Source: Trichuris trichiura
Taxonomy: Eukaryota; Nematoda; Enoplea; Trichinellida; Trichuridae
Assembly (NCBI GenBank): GCA_037903355.1
Contig: JBAJFE010000007.1
Location: forward strand, 1-64,000
Length of the DNA stretch: 64,000 bases
Reading direction: 5' to 3'
The translations under genes were made by a program, and so were the position numbers. How positions within the stretch are numbered: the first letter of the stretch is position 1; each line of letters opens with the position of its first letter. Under the pieces are notes generated by a model. It was not told where the DNA came from, did no database searches, and saw nothing but the letters and a program-made list of their open reading frames with translations. This document shows, piece by piece, positions 1 through 12,401 of this stretch.

Positions 1-329
1 GAGCGTAGTGGTCCTGTACGGTTTTCCTTAGTAAATGCTCATCCATTCGTTGGTAGAGGAATTGTTTCATTTAATTACAGATACCACCAAAGACAAAAAA
101 GGGAAAAAGCCGTAGAAGCTCTACCAAAAACCACTCATTTTTCTGATTACAAATGCGCAGCATGAGTAATAAGAAAGATTAAAAGTTAGAAATTGTTACT
201 TACGAAGTATTAATGTACCTCAGTTTTTCAAAATCAAAACAACGTGTTTCCTTCCATAGAAAGAACCATGACAAAGCCGTGTTAACATAAACACGGGTGC
301 TTTGTAACGGGCGCCTGTTTCATGTTTGT

Positions 330-680
330 TAGATCTTCTACTACTTTTCCCGCTTTTGTCTCTGTTGCTATCTGTAATTAGTCGAAACAATTGCTCTACC
401 AACGAATGGATGACCGATTATTAGAAAAAATTCAAAGACAATACAGTCAGCTTTTTTATTTAGAGCTGTCGGAACGCTCTGCTTCTGTCGTCAGTTCCGT
501 CAAAAACTCCTTCATCTCACTGATGACAAAACTAGAGCGTTCCGAAAGGTCTAAATAAAAAAGCTGACTGTATTGCTTTTGAGTTTTTCCCAATAATTGC
601 TCCTCCATTCGTTCGCAGAGCATTGTTTCGACTAATTACAGATATAATCACACAGGAAAAAAAATGGGAAAAACCACAGA
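330..680. mobile_element. Fold-back (MITE-like) element, copy 1
   Basis: A long inverted repeat centred near position 507. The inner arms (about 441-483 and 535-582) pair over the stretch containing cagtcagcttttttattta. The outer arms carry the family signature ctctaccaacgaatggatg at about 395 and its reverse complement (diverged) near 605-620. They continue out to tatctgtaatta at 369 and its mirror ending at 644. There is no transposase; the size and structure fit a non-autonomous fold-back or MITE element. The same signature recurs at 40-60, 1264-1285, 1468-1490, 2810-2884 and 12690-12710. Confidence 0.75.
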
Positions 681-1252
681 AGATGGAGCAAACAGCCCTG
701 TTAACAATTATAAAACAAATCTATTTATAAACACAGCGGTAGAAGAAAGAAATTACTAATTAACTTCAATTCACTTTCAGGCATGGCTTAGTTCATTTCT
801 TTTGCTAAGTAAAGGAATTGCATACAACATTTAATGATAAATTACTTCAAAACGTATACTATGATTAGTAATACTTTTGCAAAAACTGTAAACAAATGGA
901 AAGTTTTTAAACGAAGCATCGTTAAACCATTGCAAATCTGGAAATTATCATTTTCCCAAAATGTTTAGGTAAGTCATTAAAAAGCACTTTTAAACGTGTA
1001 AGCAAATTAATAATAATAAAAACAGAGCGTTTGTTCAAAGCACATCAGTATTTCAATGTCTTCACGGTAATCATTCGTTTAATACGGACAATGAAGACAA
1101 AATACGATGGATGAATGCATACGACAAACCCCTCTTCTCTTCATCAATAACGTTTGTACTTAATGAGCTGTTCTTAATTTGTTTAATTCAAAACATCGTT
1201 GATAATCAGAATTATGGCGTAGAAAACTTTCGTTAAATCATAAATGTGATTA

Positions 1253-1510
1253 AATGAAACGATAGCTCTACCAACGGATGGATGAGCAATTATTAAGAAA
1301 AATTGTACAGAACCAATCCTCAGGAATGTCGTCAGTGAGATGGAGGGGAACTCTTCCCGAGAATCGAAAAGGAGCTCTCTTCCATCTCACTGACGACGGA
1401 ACTAAAGCGTTCCGAAAGATCTCAAATAAAGTTGAGTGCATTGGTTCTATACAATTTTTCTTAATGATCGCTCATCCATTCGCCGATAGAGCAGTCGTTT
1501 CGCTAATTTA
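1253..1510. mobile_element. Fold-back (MITE-like) element, copy 2
   Basis: Inverted arms of about 65 bp (1253-1317 and 1438-1507) carry the signature ctctaccaacggatggatg and its reverse complement. A second, inner inverted repeat (about 1328-1352 and 1376-1397) includes gtcgtcagtgagatgga and its mirror. It is the same family as the element at 330-680 but with a different core. An 86-codon reading frame from 1278 crosses both arms and is a by-product of the repeat. Confidence 0.75.
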
Positions 1511-2417
1511 CGGATACGCTTACACAGAAAAAAACTGAAAAAGCTGCAGAAGATCCATTAAAACCCATTGTTTTTTCTGATTGCTAATGCACAGTATCAT
1601 CAAAAAGAGAGATTATACGTTAGAAGTTTCTACTTAAGAAATAATGCACCTCAGGTTTTCGAAATCAAAAAATTTTATTTCATTCTAAACAAAGAATTCC
1701 AATAAGGCCCTGTTTGCCATGAAAAATGAGAACTATAAACACGGTTGTAGCAGAAAAAAATTGATAATTAGCTTCGTTCATTTCTGCTAAGCAAAGGAAT
1801 TCCATAGAACAATTAATGATGAATCTTTTCAGAACTTATACCTATGATTAGTAATACTTTTGCAAAACCTATAAACTAAAGGAAAATTTTTCAACGAAGA
1901 ATCGTTAAACTGTTGCAAATCCGGAACTTACCATTTTCTTAAAGCGTGTAGACAAGTAACAAAGCACTTTAAACTTCTAAGCAAATTAATAATAATAAAA
2001 ACAAAGAGCGTTTGTTAAAAACTGCACATCTCACAAAGCACATCAGTCTTTCAATGTCTTCACGGCAATCATTCGTTTAATAAAGATGAAGAAGACAAAG
2101 TAAGATGAATCAATGCATACGACAAACCCCTCTTCTCTTCATCAATAACGTTTGTACTTAATGAGCTGTTCTTAACTTCTATATTTAAAAACATCGCTGA
2201 TAATGAGAACTATGGATCAGGAAACTATCGATAGTTCATTATATATTTGCCAAATCTTCGATTATACGGACAAACTACGACGAAAACATCAAGTCCATAC
2301 AATGAAATACAATCTTTGCATGATTCCAACCTGCCGCTTCAAAAGTATAAGAGGTAAAAAGCCGCTTTCAATAGTAACTGAAAGACAGAAATTTCAGCTG
2401 CACTTTAAACAACTAAA

Positions 2418-2580
2418 GGTTTTCTTTTTGAACAATTTCTCTTTGGGGTTTCAACCCATTTTGTTTTCACGTAACGTTTATGGGACCCCACAGCTCCGTC
2501 TACAATGTTTATGAGGGAAATAAACGTTACGTGGAAACAAAATGGGTTGAAACCGTAAAGAAGAATTTTTCAAAAAGAAA
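2418..2580. repeat. Long inverted repeat with 38-nt spacer
   Basis: The left arm (about 2418-2481) and right arm (about 2520-2580) are reverse complements. The best paired part is gtttcaacccattttgttttcac with one mismatch in the opposite arm, followed by gtaacgtttat, which is exactly mirrored. The arms do not carry the ctctaccaacg signature of the neighbouring elements, so this looks like a different fold-back family. Confidence 0.8.
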
Positions 2581-2751
2581 ATTGAAACACCCGTTACGAA
2601 GAGAAAAAAAGAAAAAGATTCAAAGGTTTTAACGAAATTATGGCACTCGAATCAGGCATTACGCTTTGATATTGCCGCGTGCCGTTAGTGGCGGGCCACT
2701 GATACAGGAGATCCCTGGGTGTCTTTCAACAGGCTTTGGTTGTTTCATAGT

Positions 2752-2941
2752 AGATCTTCTGGTTCACGGGTTTGGCCTGTTGGATGTATCTGTAAGTAAA
2801 CTTCAAAGTACCCTACCAACGAATGGATTAGCAAATTGTTAGAAAAAATACAGAATAATTTGCTAATCCATTCGTTGGTAGGGTATTTTGAAGTTTACTT
2901 ACAGATACATCCAACAGGCTAAACCCGTGAACCAGAAGATC
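2752..2941. mobile_element. Fold-back element, copy 3: near-perfect palindrome
   Basis: Arms 2752-2840 and 2854-2941 are reverse complements over about 88 bp with roughly three mismatches, separated by about 13 nt. Each arm contains gatcttctggttcacggg, then cctgttggatgtatctgtaa, then the family signature ccctaccaacgaatggat. The outer part of the arm is shared with the element at 12628-12839. Arms this similar imply recent formation or continuing homogenisation. Confidence 0.85.
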
Positions 2942-3724
2942 AACTAAGAAATTATGTATACTTTTCTGATATTAAAAGTTTCTTCTTTCGCATTAAACGA
3001 CAGCGTGACAGCAGCGCAACTATTCGAAGACCGTTCCATTATTACGGTTGAATAGTGGACATACTTTTAAATAATTGTAACACGTCTCATTTTCGTACTT
3101 TGTACTACTCAATATTGCATCGAAAATGGAGTTAGCATTACGTTAACGTTGTCTAAAAAGATGAAACAGAAAAGTTTTTGTTTCGTCAATGGACAATAAG
3201 TGACTGTTACATTTAATTTAATCAAAGCGTTTTCTGCTTTTTGTCACTCATAAATTAACCAGTAAATAACTATTCGTAAATTACAAGTAACAACTTTAAA
3301 AAGTAGGTTAATTGTTCCAATAACATCCTTTCAATAAAATAAAACAACTTTGGAATAACTGTCGCTGATATAACAGTTTTCGTCGCCGTAAACAAGTATT
3401 GTACAAAAACTCTAATCTCTGCATATTACAAAAGCGAAGAGAATAAATTATTGTTACGAGTTGAAATTGCTCAGCCTAGACAACTATTTATTAATTTGAT
3501 GCCAATACAATCTAAATCGTCAAAAATTACTGCAAAGTTCAGTCACAATAAATTATTTGACACTGCATTTCTAAAACCTACGAAACTTTTCAAAACAAGT
3601 ACGTATAAACCTGCTGCATCCTTCCTTAATTTTCACAGCTATTCTTAGTTTCGTATTTCTGCATTCGTAATGAAATTGTAAACGACGTACGAACCGAACA
3701 TCCGTTAACGTTATTTTGAAAACA

Positions 3725-3815
3725 TTTACAAAAAGCTCTTCCATCTTACTGACGACGGAAGTCGAGCGTCCCGAAAACTCTTGTTTCATTTAATTACAGA
3801 TACAATTAAACGGAG
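3725..3815. repeat. Fragment of fold-back element
   Basis: A short segment contains ttccatcttactgacgacgga followed by gtttcatttaattacagata. Both pieces also occur in the fold-back elements at 1-90 and 1376-1520. No opposite arm is visible nearby, so this is a solo arm or decayed copy. Confidence 0.5.
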
Positions 3816-3819
3816 AAAA

Positions 3820-4760
3820 CCATATAAGACTTTCCAACCATAAAATTTACAAAACTTACAAACAAATTATTTTTCCAACATTTCAATAAGTATCATTGGA
3901 ATTGGCGTCAACTTATTTTTTCAATTCCACCAATGATGATTCCTCCGTTGAAATCGAAACTTTAGTGCAAAGTGAGGAATGTATTTATCTATCAAATGAA
4001 AACATGTGCTGAACGGTTATCGTTTTAGAACTTTTAAATTGCTCTTAAAATAGACGTTAAAATGTTTCAGAGTGAAAAGAGCAATCGATGAAAAAGGACG
4101 GAAAGAGGATAACAGCTGACAATGATGCGTTAACAGATCAGTACCGATTCAATTACAATTTCTTCTTGTAAAGAAGCGGAAATTTGCTTTGCAGACAATA
4201 CAGTAAAGAGATCATAAGAATAATCACCAAAATGAACAATCCATTAATGTTTATGTGAAAGAGGTACGCAAACTTGATCACTTCAATGTCATTTCAAATA
4301 GTCTAAATTGCTTGCTTAAGAAGAATTTAACTGTACATATATAAGACAAATACATTATCAACTAATCATAAATTTTTATCGGATGATATTGCCATGATGA
4401 AGAACTTCTTGTTTAAAACAGAAACCATAAAACCTTCGGAAATGCTGGAACTTATGTTCAACAGATAAATGATACAAATATTGTTATTTTCATTATTTCA
4501 CAAATCTAACCATGTTTCGCTCATTATGTTTACATAAATTGTAGTATAAACACTAGCGAATAGGGTCAACTAATTTGCATTACCTTCTTCAATGCAAACA
4601 TAACAGCAATAGTACTTAACCAAAGTAAACGAACTATAGCAAAGGTCAGCAGAACTACTTCCTAAAATAGAGCAGCTAACAGAAGATTCAACGTCAATTT
4701 GTGCTTCTAAGCCGCTTATAGTAAAGTCTAAAGGGTCAGACATTAATTTGCATAATGCTA
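3820..4760. other. AT-rich DNA, no gene seen
   Basis: Only short chance reading frames occur. No splice-linked coding pattern, RNA gene or clear repeat is visible. Confidence 0.5.
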
Positions 4761-4810
4761 ATTTTTAGGGTATATAATACCCACACACTGCTCGGCAGTT
4801 TAGTGCGTCT
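4755..4810 (+). promoter_or_regulatory. Possible TATA-type core promoter
   Basis: The sequence gggtatataataccc (4768-4782) is a strong TATA-like box embedded in a short palindrome. It lies just upstream of a sharp change to GC-rich DNA at about 4830-5000. No transcript or reading frame that it would serve could be recognised, so this is only a candidate. Confidence 0.25.
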
Positions 4811-5002
4811 TTGTTCGTCTGTGCTATATGCATTGTGCGCGTGTGTTGTAAGCTGGCAGTGTGCACTCAGTGGTGTAACAGTTGCAGAGCATCTACTGCG
4901 CGGTGCGGTGTGGGGTGTTTTGTGACGCGGCGTGGCGCAGGGTGGATCAAGGTGCGCGGTGTGATGTGGTGTTGCGCGGCGAGGCGAGGCGAGGCGCAGA
5001 GT

Positions 5003-5111
<109 letters not shown>

Positions 5112-5119
5112 AAACGTGA

Positions 5120-7220
5120 TAACCAAGGCTAACTTTATGCAAGAATTAACGTACTCAAAAAAGCAATAGAGGTAGCTTAAAAATGCTGGTTAATTCAAGC
5201 CACTTAGAACAAGTAAACTGCAAAACAATTATGGGCATGTTTTATTCTACAAAACCAACAGAATGAAGGTGGGTAAGAATTTCTAGTTCATGTACTAGCA
5301 ACAAAAATATTTTCGCTTTTAGAGGTATTCTATCATGTACAGTCTGTCTGCAATACGTTTTTGATGCACTGATTAGCATGATTACTGCGTAGGCTAATTA
5401 AACGGGCCGTTTAAAAACAAGTAAACATTGGAAAGGAACAACTTTTCGTTGTTTTAATAGAAGACAGATAAAAGTGCTAGTTTTCTGGTACGGAAAAGTG
5501 CTACACCACGCAGAGTACAGAACTTTATTGATACGGCGCAGAAGTGTTATTGGAATCGTCAACAAAATTTTGGTCTCCGGAGTTTTCAGGTTAGATCTTA
5601 GCCCATTTAAGTTTGGAAAGTGTAAACAAAATACAAAAATGAATACAGTTACAGATAAATAACGAGAGAAAAAACAAGGTTATGGATGGCTCTGAATTGA
5701 AAACGGAAATCAAAACAAAGTATTAATGGTTATAAACAGAACAAAAAACGTTTACGTTGAGAACACAAATGAAAAACAAAAACAGATATGGATAACGAAC
5801 AAAAAAATATACACGAATACAAGCAGCTCCGTAATCTTCAAAATACCCAGTTGAATGCTGGTATGCTAACAATGGCACCTGCTGACGGGAAGTGCAAAAA
5901 AGAGTTTTCGACCCTAATAACACACTATCAAACATTTACTGATATATGCTCTAGAAACAAACGGTAAGTTCAAAGCTAGTCCAATATTTCTGCTTGCCTA
6001 TCAGATGAAGAGAAGTTCAGGCCTAATCTGAAAGCTGCTGAGGCAAAAAATTTACCGACTGAAATAATTGGTTTGTACCGTAACAATAAACTTCTATATT
6101 CTCCGAGGTAGAGTAAAATATAAAACATCCGTCAGCTCTTAAAAGTTTTTTAAGCATAAACAGCCGTAGAACTTCGTACATACGTGGGTCGCTAGCGATA
6201 GGCAGATAAGTGTTAAAGATTCAACAGCTGGATGCGGAGGCCAACCTTTTTCGACGTGAGAACATACTCACTCGGGAACAACCTCTGGGAAAGCATTCTG
6301 TTCACATTTTGGAGGACATTCTGTACAGCTACCGCGCTAAATAAATCACTACTCCGTTAATGCAAAGCTTTGATTAATGAGCTTTGAAAGAGGAAAACTG
6401 AAATGATTCTTATCACAGCTCATTGGGCCTAAACAGAATTGCTTGTATGTGCTACGTATAAATTAATGAAGAAACAAATCGCGAAACCTCGCAATGACAA
6501 ACAGCATGTTACGCAGATTAGTCTATGTCAATCAGAAATCAACATTCTTACCTGAAAATGCTTTTCAATCAGAATTTTAAGGGTGCGCAATGCAATCGTT
6601 TTTTGCAGGTCAAAATTTCAGCATGACGCTTTCAAACACGCAAGAACTCAGGGTTAACATTTATACCGTAATTATTAGGTCAGCAGGTTACATTTTACGG
6701 TAAAGATAAATCTTGATAGAAGCAAAAGTTTTTAAGCTAAGCAAAATTCTGACAGAAAGAAAACTTTATCACTAGCGTTAAATTGACATATATTTTTGCG
6801 TAAATAAAAAATTACCAACACTTGCAAAAACAATGGTCGACTTCTCGCTACCTGATAAAAAGCCTTGTTCAACGAGAGTTTGACAAAACAAACTTTCTAG
6901 TTTTCTTCAACGATCCCGTTGCGCTTATTCACCGCAAAATGCAGGCTACAAACTGTGTAAGCCTCTATCATGAACAAGACTAAAAGAAAGCCACATTTGT
7001 ACTAGCTGATGAATTAAAAACGCAATTAACTTTCGGGAAGACCCCAAAGCAACTATTTTTTATTTCCTTTTATTCAATGGTTGCAGACTGCCTTCGTGTC
7101 GAAAAGATCACAAGTTCATGTTGCTTCACGTATACTGGTACTAATTCACAGCAGAAAGCCAGATTTTGGCCATGACACATAGACAACGCGTAACAAGCAA
7201 TAAGGAATGTTACAGTTTTG
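5120..7220. other. Intergenic DNA, no gene seen
   Basis: AT-rich sequence with only short unrelated reading frames (for example 5474-5662 + and 5723-5935 -). No conserved protein motif or splice pattern was found. The right end probably holds the 3' untranslated region of the minus-strand transporter that stops at 7226. Confidence 0.5.
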
Positions 7221-7225
7221 TTAAG

Positions 7226-9529
7226 TCATTTCGCTTCTTGTCTAAATGCAGCAACAATTTGACAAATAGAAACGTATGAACCACTGATACAGCCGATAGT
7301 ACCAAAAAGACATATCAAAATATTTTTTGTTACTTTAAATAACCAGATAACCGTTTTTGGTTTGTCATAGCACTCGATGAGCAGTTCCATGATTGGTGGA
7401 AACAATAATGCCAGCGATGAGCAAGTTAGGGCACCTACTAACGATACAAAAAGGGCCAAATGAGGTACCAGTTCAGCCAATGAAACTAAAAAATTTTTTA
7501 GCTGAAATATTAATATGTGAATAAACTTTAACACTCTTACATGTCACGGCAACAAAGAGGTACCGACAAGCATATTCAGCCAACCAGAACCAACGCCAAT
7601 CTTTATCAAAATGTTGCTTTAGCCTGATTATTAACAATTCCATTGGCACAAAAAATTGAACGGGATAACTGAGACAGATTGAAGCGGCAATGATGCCTTT
7701 GACAGCTTGGTAAAGGCTAAAAAAGATAATATGAAAATGAACAGCACTTTACTGTAACTAATTATTCTTACGGCTCGTTAGAGGGTAGATTCAACGTGAC
7801 ACTGTCTTTGATGTCAAATCCAAACTTCGCATAGCCAAAAAATCCGATTAGTATATAAATAACCAAAACAAAAAGACACGCAATATTTAGGGTGCCTACA
7901 GGAGCAATGAACCGCCTAGGATTCCGAGACCTATTTTCAATTGGAAGAACCTAAAATGACGAATCGCCAAATGAAAAAATCCCCTTTTGAATTTGAATAT
8001 ATTATACCAAGTTTATGCCTTCAAAGGAAAACACAATGGTGCCAAATGCCAAAGGTAGAGTGCTGAAACTATTGAAAGCCGGAAGTCTGCTTATAGGAGG
8101 CAAATCTCGCATGATATATTGCAGAGTAAGCCCAAACGCTATCAGAAACATAATGTTCGCGATTCCGGCGATGAAAGCCAAATAGCGCAGCTTCCGGATG
8201 GAGCAAACGATAAGGATAAAAGGAAGTATTAAAAACATGATTGTTTCAATTGTATAACCTTCCACGAAATTTTGCAGCGCCTGAAGCGTTAGAAACATAC
8301 TGTACAGAGCAATAGCATTTTTCCGAAACAAAAACTATAATGGCTCAGGCAAGTAGGTAACATTAGGTAACTGACCAATAACAAAATCAAATAACAGCGC
8401 GTACAATGACTCTACATTACTTGTACAAAAGTACCGCTGTTTTGCAATGCTAAAAAGGCAAGCACTTTTTGAAAGAATAATTTGCTTTGAAAAATGCTTC
8501 ATTAGGAAATAATGAGAACCTACGAACCTGCCAGCAATGAATAAATTACGCTTTATGTTGAATATACAATGAGGTACCGTCGTCAGCGGAATAAAATGCA
8601 ATCAGTGTATACCTTTAAATAAACTTAGTTACTCAAGCAACTAACCGCAGCTTTGGATAGACGCTTATTTGAGTAATACTTGATTGTATATAGTTTTATC
8701 TTTTCTTTACAATTTATATGCGACTTGAAAGCGAGTTAAGGAGTCGGTTGCTTAGAAAGAGAGAATGCATGCAAGCTATTGATAAGTAGGAGAAAAAATT
8801 GCAAGAATACCTGTTTGGTATTTTCAGCAATAAAAACAAAGTAGACACAGCATATTCCTAGCTGTGTAACGCAAAGTTCAATAATAATAAAAACTCTGAA
8901 AAGTATAAAATTAGTTATTGGATTTGCATAGAGAAGAATTTCAACTTCGCCGTATTGCAGTGTCGCTTTAGCCACGCGGGACCAATTTTACAGCACAAAG
9001 CTCCAAGTTCAGCGTAGGTAAAAGAGGACAAGCCGGTGCTAAACATTTTAAACTTAACATAAGAAAGTTATAGTGGCCGCTTCGAACAGGTAGTTAAAAT
9101 AGTGAGCAGCGTGCACAAGCTGCCTCATGCAGTGAATGCTTAGGAAAACGGTAAAAAGAAGAAGCCCGATTCCGGTCTGAAAAAAGCAATTTAAAATTTT
9201 CACAGCTATTAACATTATCGTTAGCTTAATGCGTACCCACAGACCAGCGCAATGGAAAGCAAACGGCAAAGACATCATCCCCGTTCCAATTAATGCTTTC
9301 ACCAAATTCATCAGAGCTTCCGTTTCGCTGAAACGGCAATGTCATTCTGAATCTTTACGCTACGAAAATAATACTTGATTCCGTCGGACTTCATTTTTCT
9401 TTTTTCGCTTAAATTTCCATAGTTTTCCGTCACTTCTGCCAACGATGTTTTGCGATGACGATCCGACAACGTTTCAAAAATGTCACCAAAGTCAGCTTGC
9501 CTGTATCCGCTGCAATCGCTTCTACTCAT
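7226..9529 (-). CDS. SLC36/PAT-type proton-coupled amino-acid transporter
   Basis: Nine exons can be joined with consistent phases: 9375-9529, 9237-9327, 9088-9176, 8946-9038, 8811-8895, 8008-8280, 7772-7950, 7541-7716 and 7226-7485 (1401 nt, 466 residues, the usual family length). The family is AAAP, SLC36 branch: about eleven membrane helices moving small neutral amino acids with protons, at the plasma membrane or lysosome. Diagnostic motifs in order are LIGTGMMSLPFAF (helix 1), TQLGICCVYFVF, SIRKLRYLA, RDLPPISRLPAF, STLPLAFGTIVFSFEGI, VTLNLPS and SLVGALTCSSLALLFPP. The start is the ATG at 9529, giving a cytosolic N-terminus of about 50 residues. Introns are about 47-60 nt except a 530-nt intron at 8281-8810. 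Substrate cannot be told from sequence. Confidence 0.9.
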
Positions 9530-9539
9530 TGCAGCTATT

Positions 9540-11620
9540 TTTTACAGCTGCGAAGCAACCAGAGTATCTGAAATAGTTTTGTATCAGTTACATCCATTGG
9601 TGGGCAATGGAAATATCGATAAATCACTTCTGCACTCTCAAATGACGTATATGAAAAGACTAAACGGACTTCAATTATCACTACATTATTGAAGCCATAA
9701 AAAATTGGAACGGCTGAGCCATTATTCGCAAAAGCTAAGGAATCACGCACAATTAGGAACGACCTAAGGTAACGTTGAAAATTAGTCCTCTTAAACAAAA
9801 GCCAACAAAGTAAGAAGACAAAAGTTAGTCGGAACTTAATAGGGAATTTATTATTGCAATACTTTACTACTTCATTCGGACAAACGTACCAACCATTTTT
9901 GGTATGTTCGAAATAAATTAACTGAATGCTATTCTGAAAGGTTGAAGAATAAGAAGAAGTTCCTTTGAGCTTACCAAACTTTAACTGAAAGAGCGCAGAT
10001 GATAATGGTGTTAATAGCACAAACCTCACCTAGATGCTCACGTACGGCTTTATGGGTGTTAACGCGCTACTAATCTGCTTACGTAAACACAGTTGATCAA
10101 ATATGGACGTACCATGACGGGAAAATGAATGCTGCCCATGAGGCTTACTAATAACTACTCTGCACATTCACAAAAAGATTTTCTAACGTGTCGCACCATC
10201 GCTTTCCTAACTGCGTTTGAAAAATACAGTCTCGATTCGTGTTGACAGCACTTTCCAGTGTAGATCGAAACATTTGGAAAGAAATCAAAGCGCTAAGCTA
10301 CTTCCTTCCCGCGTGAAGGAAATAGGCTGAATATCGCCCAAAAAGGCCACAGGAAACGACTTAAAACAAAAAACCGTATACGATTAAATCTGCACAACGC
10401 ACATAAACCATCCAAAACAAAGAAAAAGCCTAACCCATTTAGGCACTTACGGTAACATGTTAACAGGACAATTTCTAAGCTGCTCCAAGCTCAAAAGGCA
10501 TTTCAAGGAAAACTGAATTACCTTTTTAAGAAACGGTATAGTTAAAACCAATTCAAGGCAATGTGTAACAGGATATCTTCTTCATAAGCGATTTTTGACT
10601 CCTGCAAAAATCTGCTCCATCATGAATACGAATTATAGATAGAGTCACTTTTGAATTGACTTCTGCTACAACCATTCAAAAGGCCAATGAAAAGGTCCCA
10701 CTGACGTTCTTAGCTGCCTAGAAAACAAACAAACGCGTGTTGAACATTGGAACAATTTACATTGCGTAGAATGGGTACAATGAGCTCATTGTGTTTGGAG
10801 ATCAGCGGTTGTGCGTACGAAGTTGAACAGAGGATTTTCCATAGCCATTAGATCCGTTCGAAATGTTCATCCTAGTTAAGCAGATACGCGGCGCCACCGC
10901 CAGAGTAAAAGACATTCTGGCGCTTGAACGTACGTTATCTTCATCATTTCGTACACCATTATCTCTGACTACATAAAATTGGTTCAGACATAATGAAGAT
11001 TAAAGTATTTCCTTTCAAACGAAATAATCTGCAGCACTCATAAACAGTGACAGATTTAAGCTCTCCTAAAGCAGCATGGACCGCCCTTGAAATTCATAGG
11101 TGTTTAATAAAATGTAATACGCACATTGTTGCTCTTCGTAAGGACAGGAAAAAATCATTGCCACAATAATAGCAGCCGCAGAACTAATTATACTATAAAT
11201 AATAATATTGGAAAAGGATCTTTCACATCTGCTGAAAAGGAGGATGAATTCTCATCTGATTTAAAAGCATGTGAATACAAAATAAAGGCTAAGATATTAA
11301 TCTGCATAAAAAATGGGATCCAATTCACATCGGATCCTAAAATGAACCTTACAAAGAAGCATAAATTTAGCAATGGTGTCTTTCCATTGCTTTATTTATT
11401 ATTAAGACTGAGAACAGTTACAGCCTGAGAAGGCAAAATGCAAAGGTGTCAAACCAATCTTAGAGCCGATAACATACTAACACTTGCACTGGTTAAGCCG
11501 CAGACGCAGCAACAAAAAGACTAATATAACGTTTAAAAGAATTACTTTAAATCACGTCGGTAGAAGGCCACTCTGAAAGTCAGGAATGTCTTCCGCGAAA
11601 AAACGCTTTATCAAACCGCA
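9540..11620. other. Region upstream of transporter, no gene supported
   Basis: A 164-codon frame on the minus strand (9535-10029) directly precedes the SLC36 gene. It has no recognisable motif and an irregular composition, and it is probably chance or 5' untranslated/intron sequence. Elsewhere only short frames occur. Any promoter of the SLC36 gene should lie here, but no clear element is visible. Confidence 0.4.
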
Positions 11621-11629
11621 GATTATTCT

Positions 11630-12360
11630 TTCACACGCCAAAAATTTTCAAAATGGAACCTATACTCCTACAATCACAATAACCTAATGAGATGCTGAGC
11701 CGTAAGCGTTTACACGAAACGAGTAATCCAAACCAATGAGCTCTAAACCGGACAAAGCAGACCAATGCTACCAGAGCAAGTTTAAAAAAATTAACCCAAG
11801 ATTGAACAGATATCAAATTCAAAATTACTCTAAAAGTCACGACATTATGCTTGAAAAACGTGTAAAGAGTCTGCCAACATGTAGAGGCTCACCATGTAAT
11901 TTCACAGAAGCGAAACCACGTTTGGAAGAAAGAAAGGTGCGGATTGTATGTGCAACGCGGAATAAACTAGATTGCATTGGAAATCGCTTTTAAAATTGGT
12001 CTCCTGTTTCTCGCCGGGTGGATTTGACGCCATTATTTTGCTTGATAATACTAGTCCGGGATGGAGACGATCAAAAAATTAAAAAAGTCAAATGTCAAGA
12101 TTTTGCTTGTTGTTTACGGAAAGGACAAAAAACTGCTCAAACACTTTCGCGGAAAAGCATCAATATCTGACGAATGAGATTTTCAAAACATCACTTGGTA
12201 CAACGCTGCTGAAAAGATAGACTTTATAGGCTACGAACCTTCTCATTGCTCAGTATAATCTTTAAACAGCATTAGCGACTTCGTGATTTTCAGGTTCCAT
12301 CAACCGAAAATATCCATACTGCAGCCAATGGATGAAGAGTGAAATTTGAAGCGTCTTTAT
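11630..12360 (-). pseudogene. Remnant of a third DUF229 gene copy (3' end and flank)
   Basis: Bases about 11680-11745 match the 3' coding end of the DUF229 genes, for example atgagatgctgagccgtaag beside atgagatgctgacccgtatg at 13374-13393. The frame is not maintained. Bases about 12225-12310 resemble 21605-21685, sharing gattttcaggttccat (12292-12307). This suggests that a duplicated block once extended on both sides of the intact pair and decayed. No complete exon survives. Confidence 0.55.
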
Positions 12361-12401
12361 TACGGATCAGTTGTCCCGTTGATATATACAATGAACGTAT
12401 A

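Larger units (their letters stand above)
1..2225. repeat. Diverged tandem duplication, unit about 1.4 kb
   Basis: Two copies of one block lie head to tail. Sequence around 120-270 reappears at about 1560-1700, and sequence around 790-1215 reappears at about 1775-2225, in the same order and orientation. The shared stretch near 1115-1180 is almost identical to that near 2115-2180, while other parts differ by many substitutions and small indels. The copies also differ by a fold-back element at about 330-680, present only in the first. The left end is cut by the window edge, where the right arm of another fold-back element is visible. No protein-coding potential is convincing in either copy. Confidence 0.8.

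Noticed and set aside
1278..1538. 86-codon frame on the plus strand
   Set aside because: It lies wholly inside a fold-back element and spans both inverted arms.
8736..9038. Apparent frameshift in the SLC36 gene (two frames both look like the family)
   Set aside because: A 50-nt intron (8896-8945) with a good cttttcag acceptor restores one continuous frame, so the gene is intact.
9535..10029. 164-codon frame on the minus strand, upstream of the SLC36 gene
   Set aside because: No motif, odd composition, and no splice link to the transporter; most likely chance or untranslated sequence.
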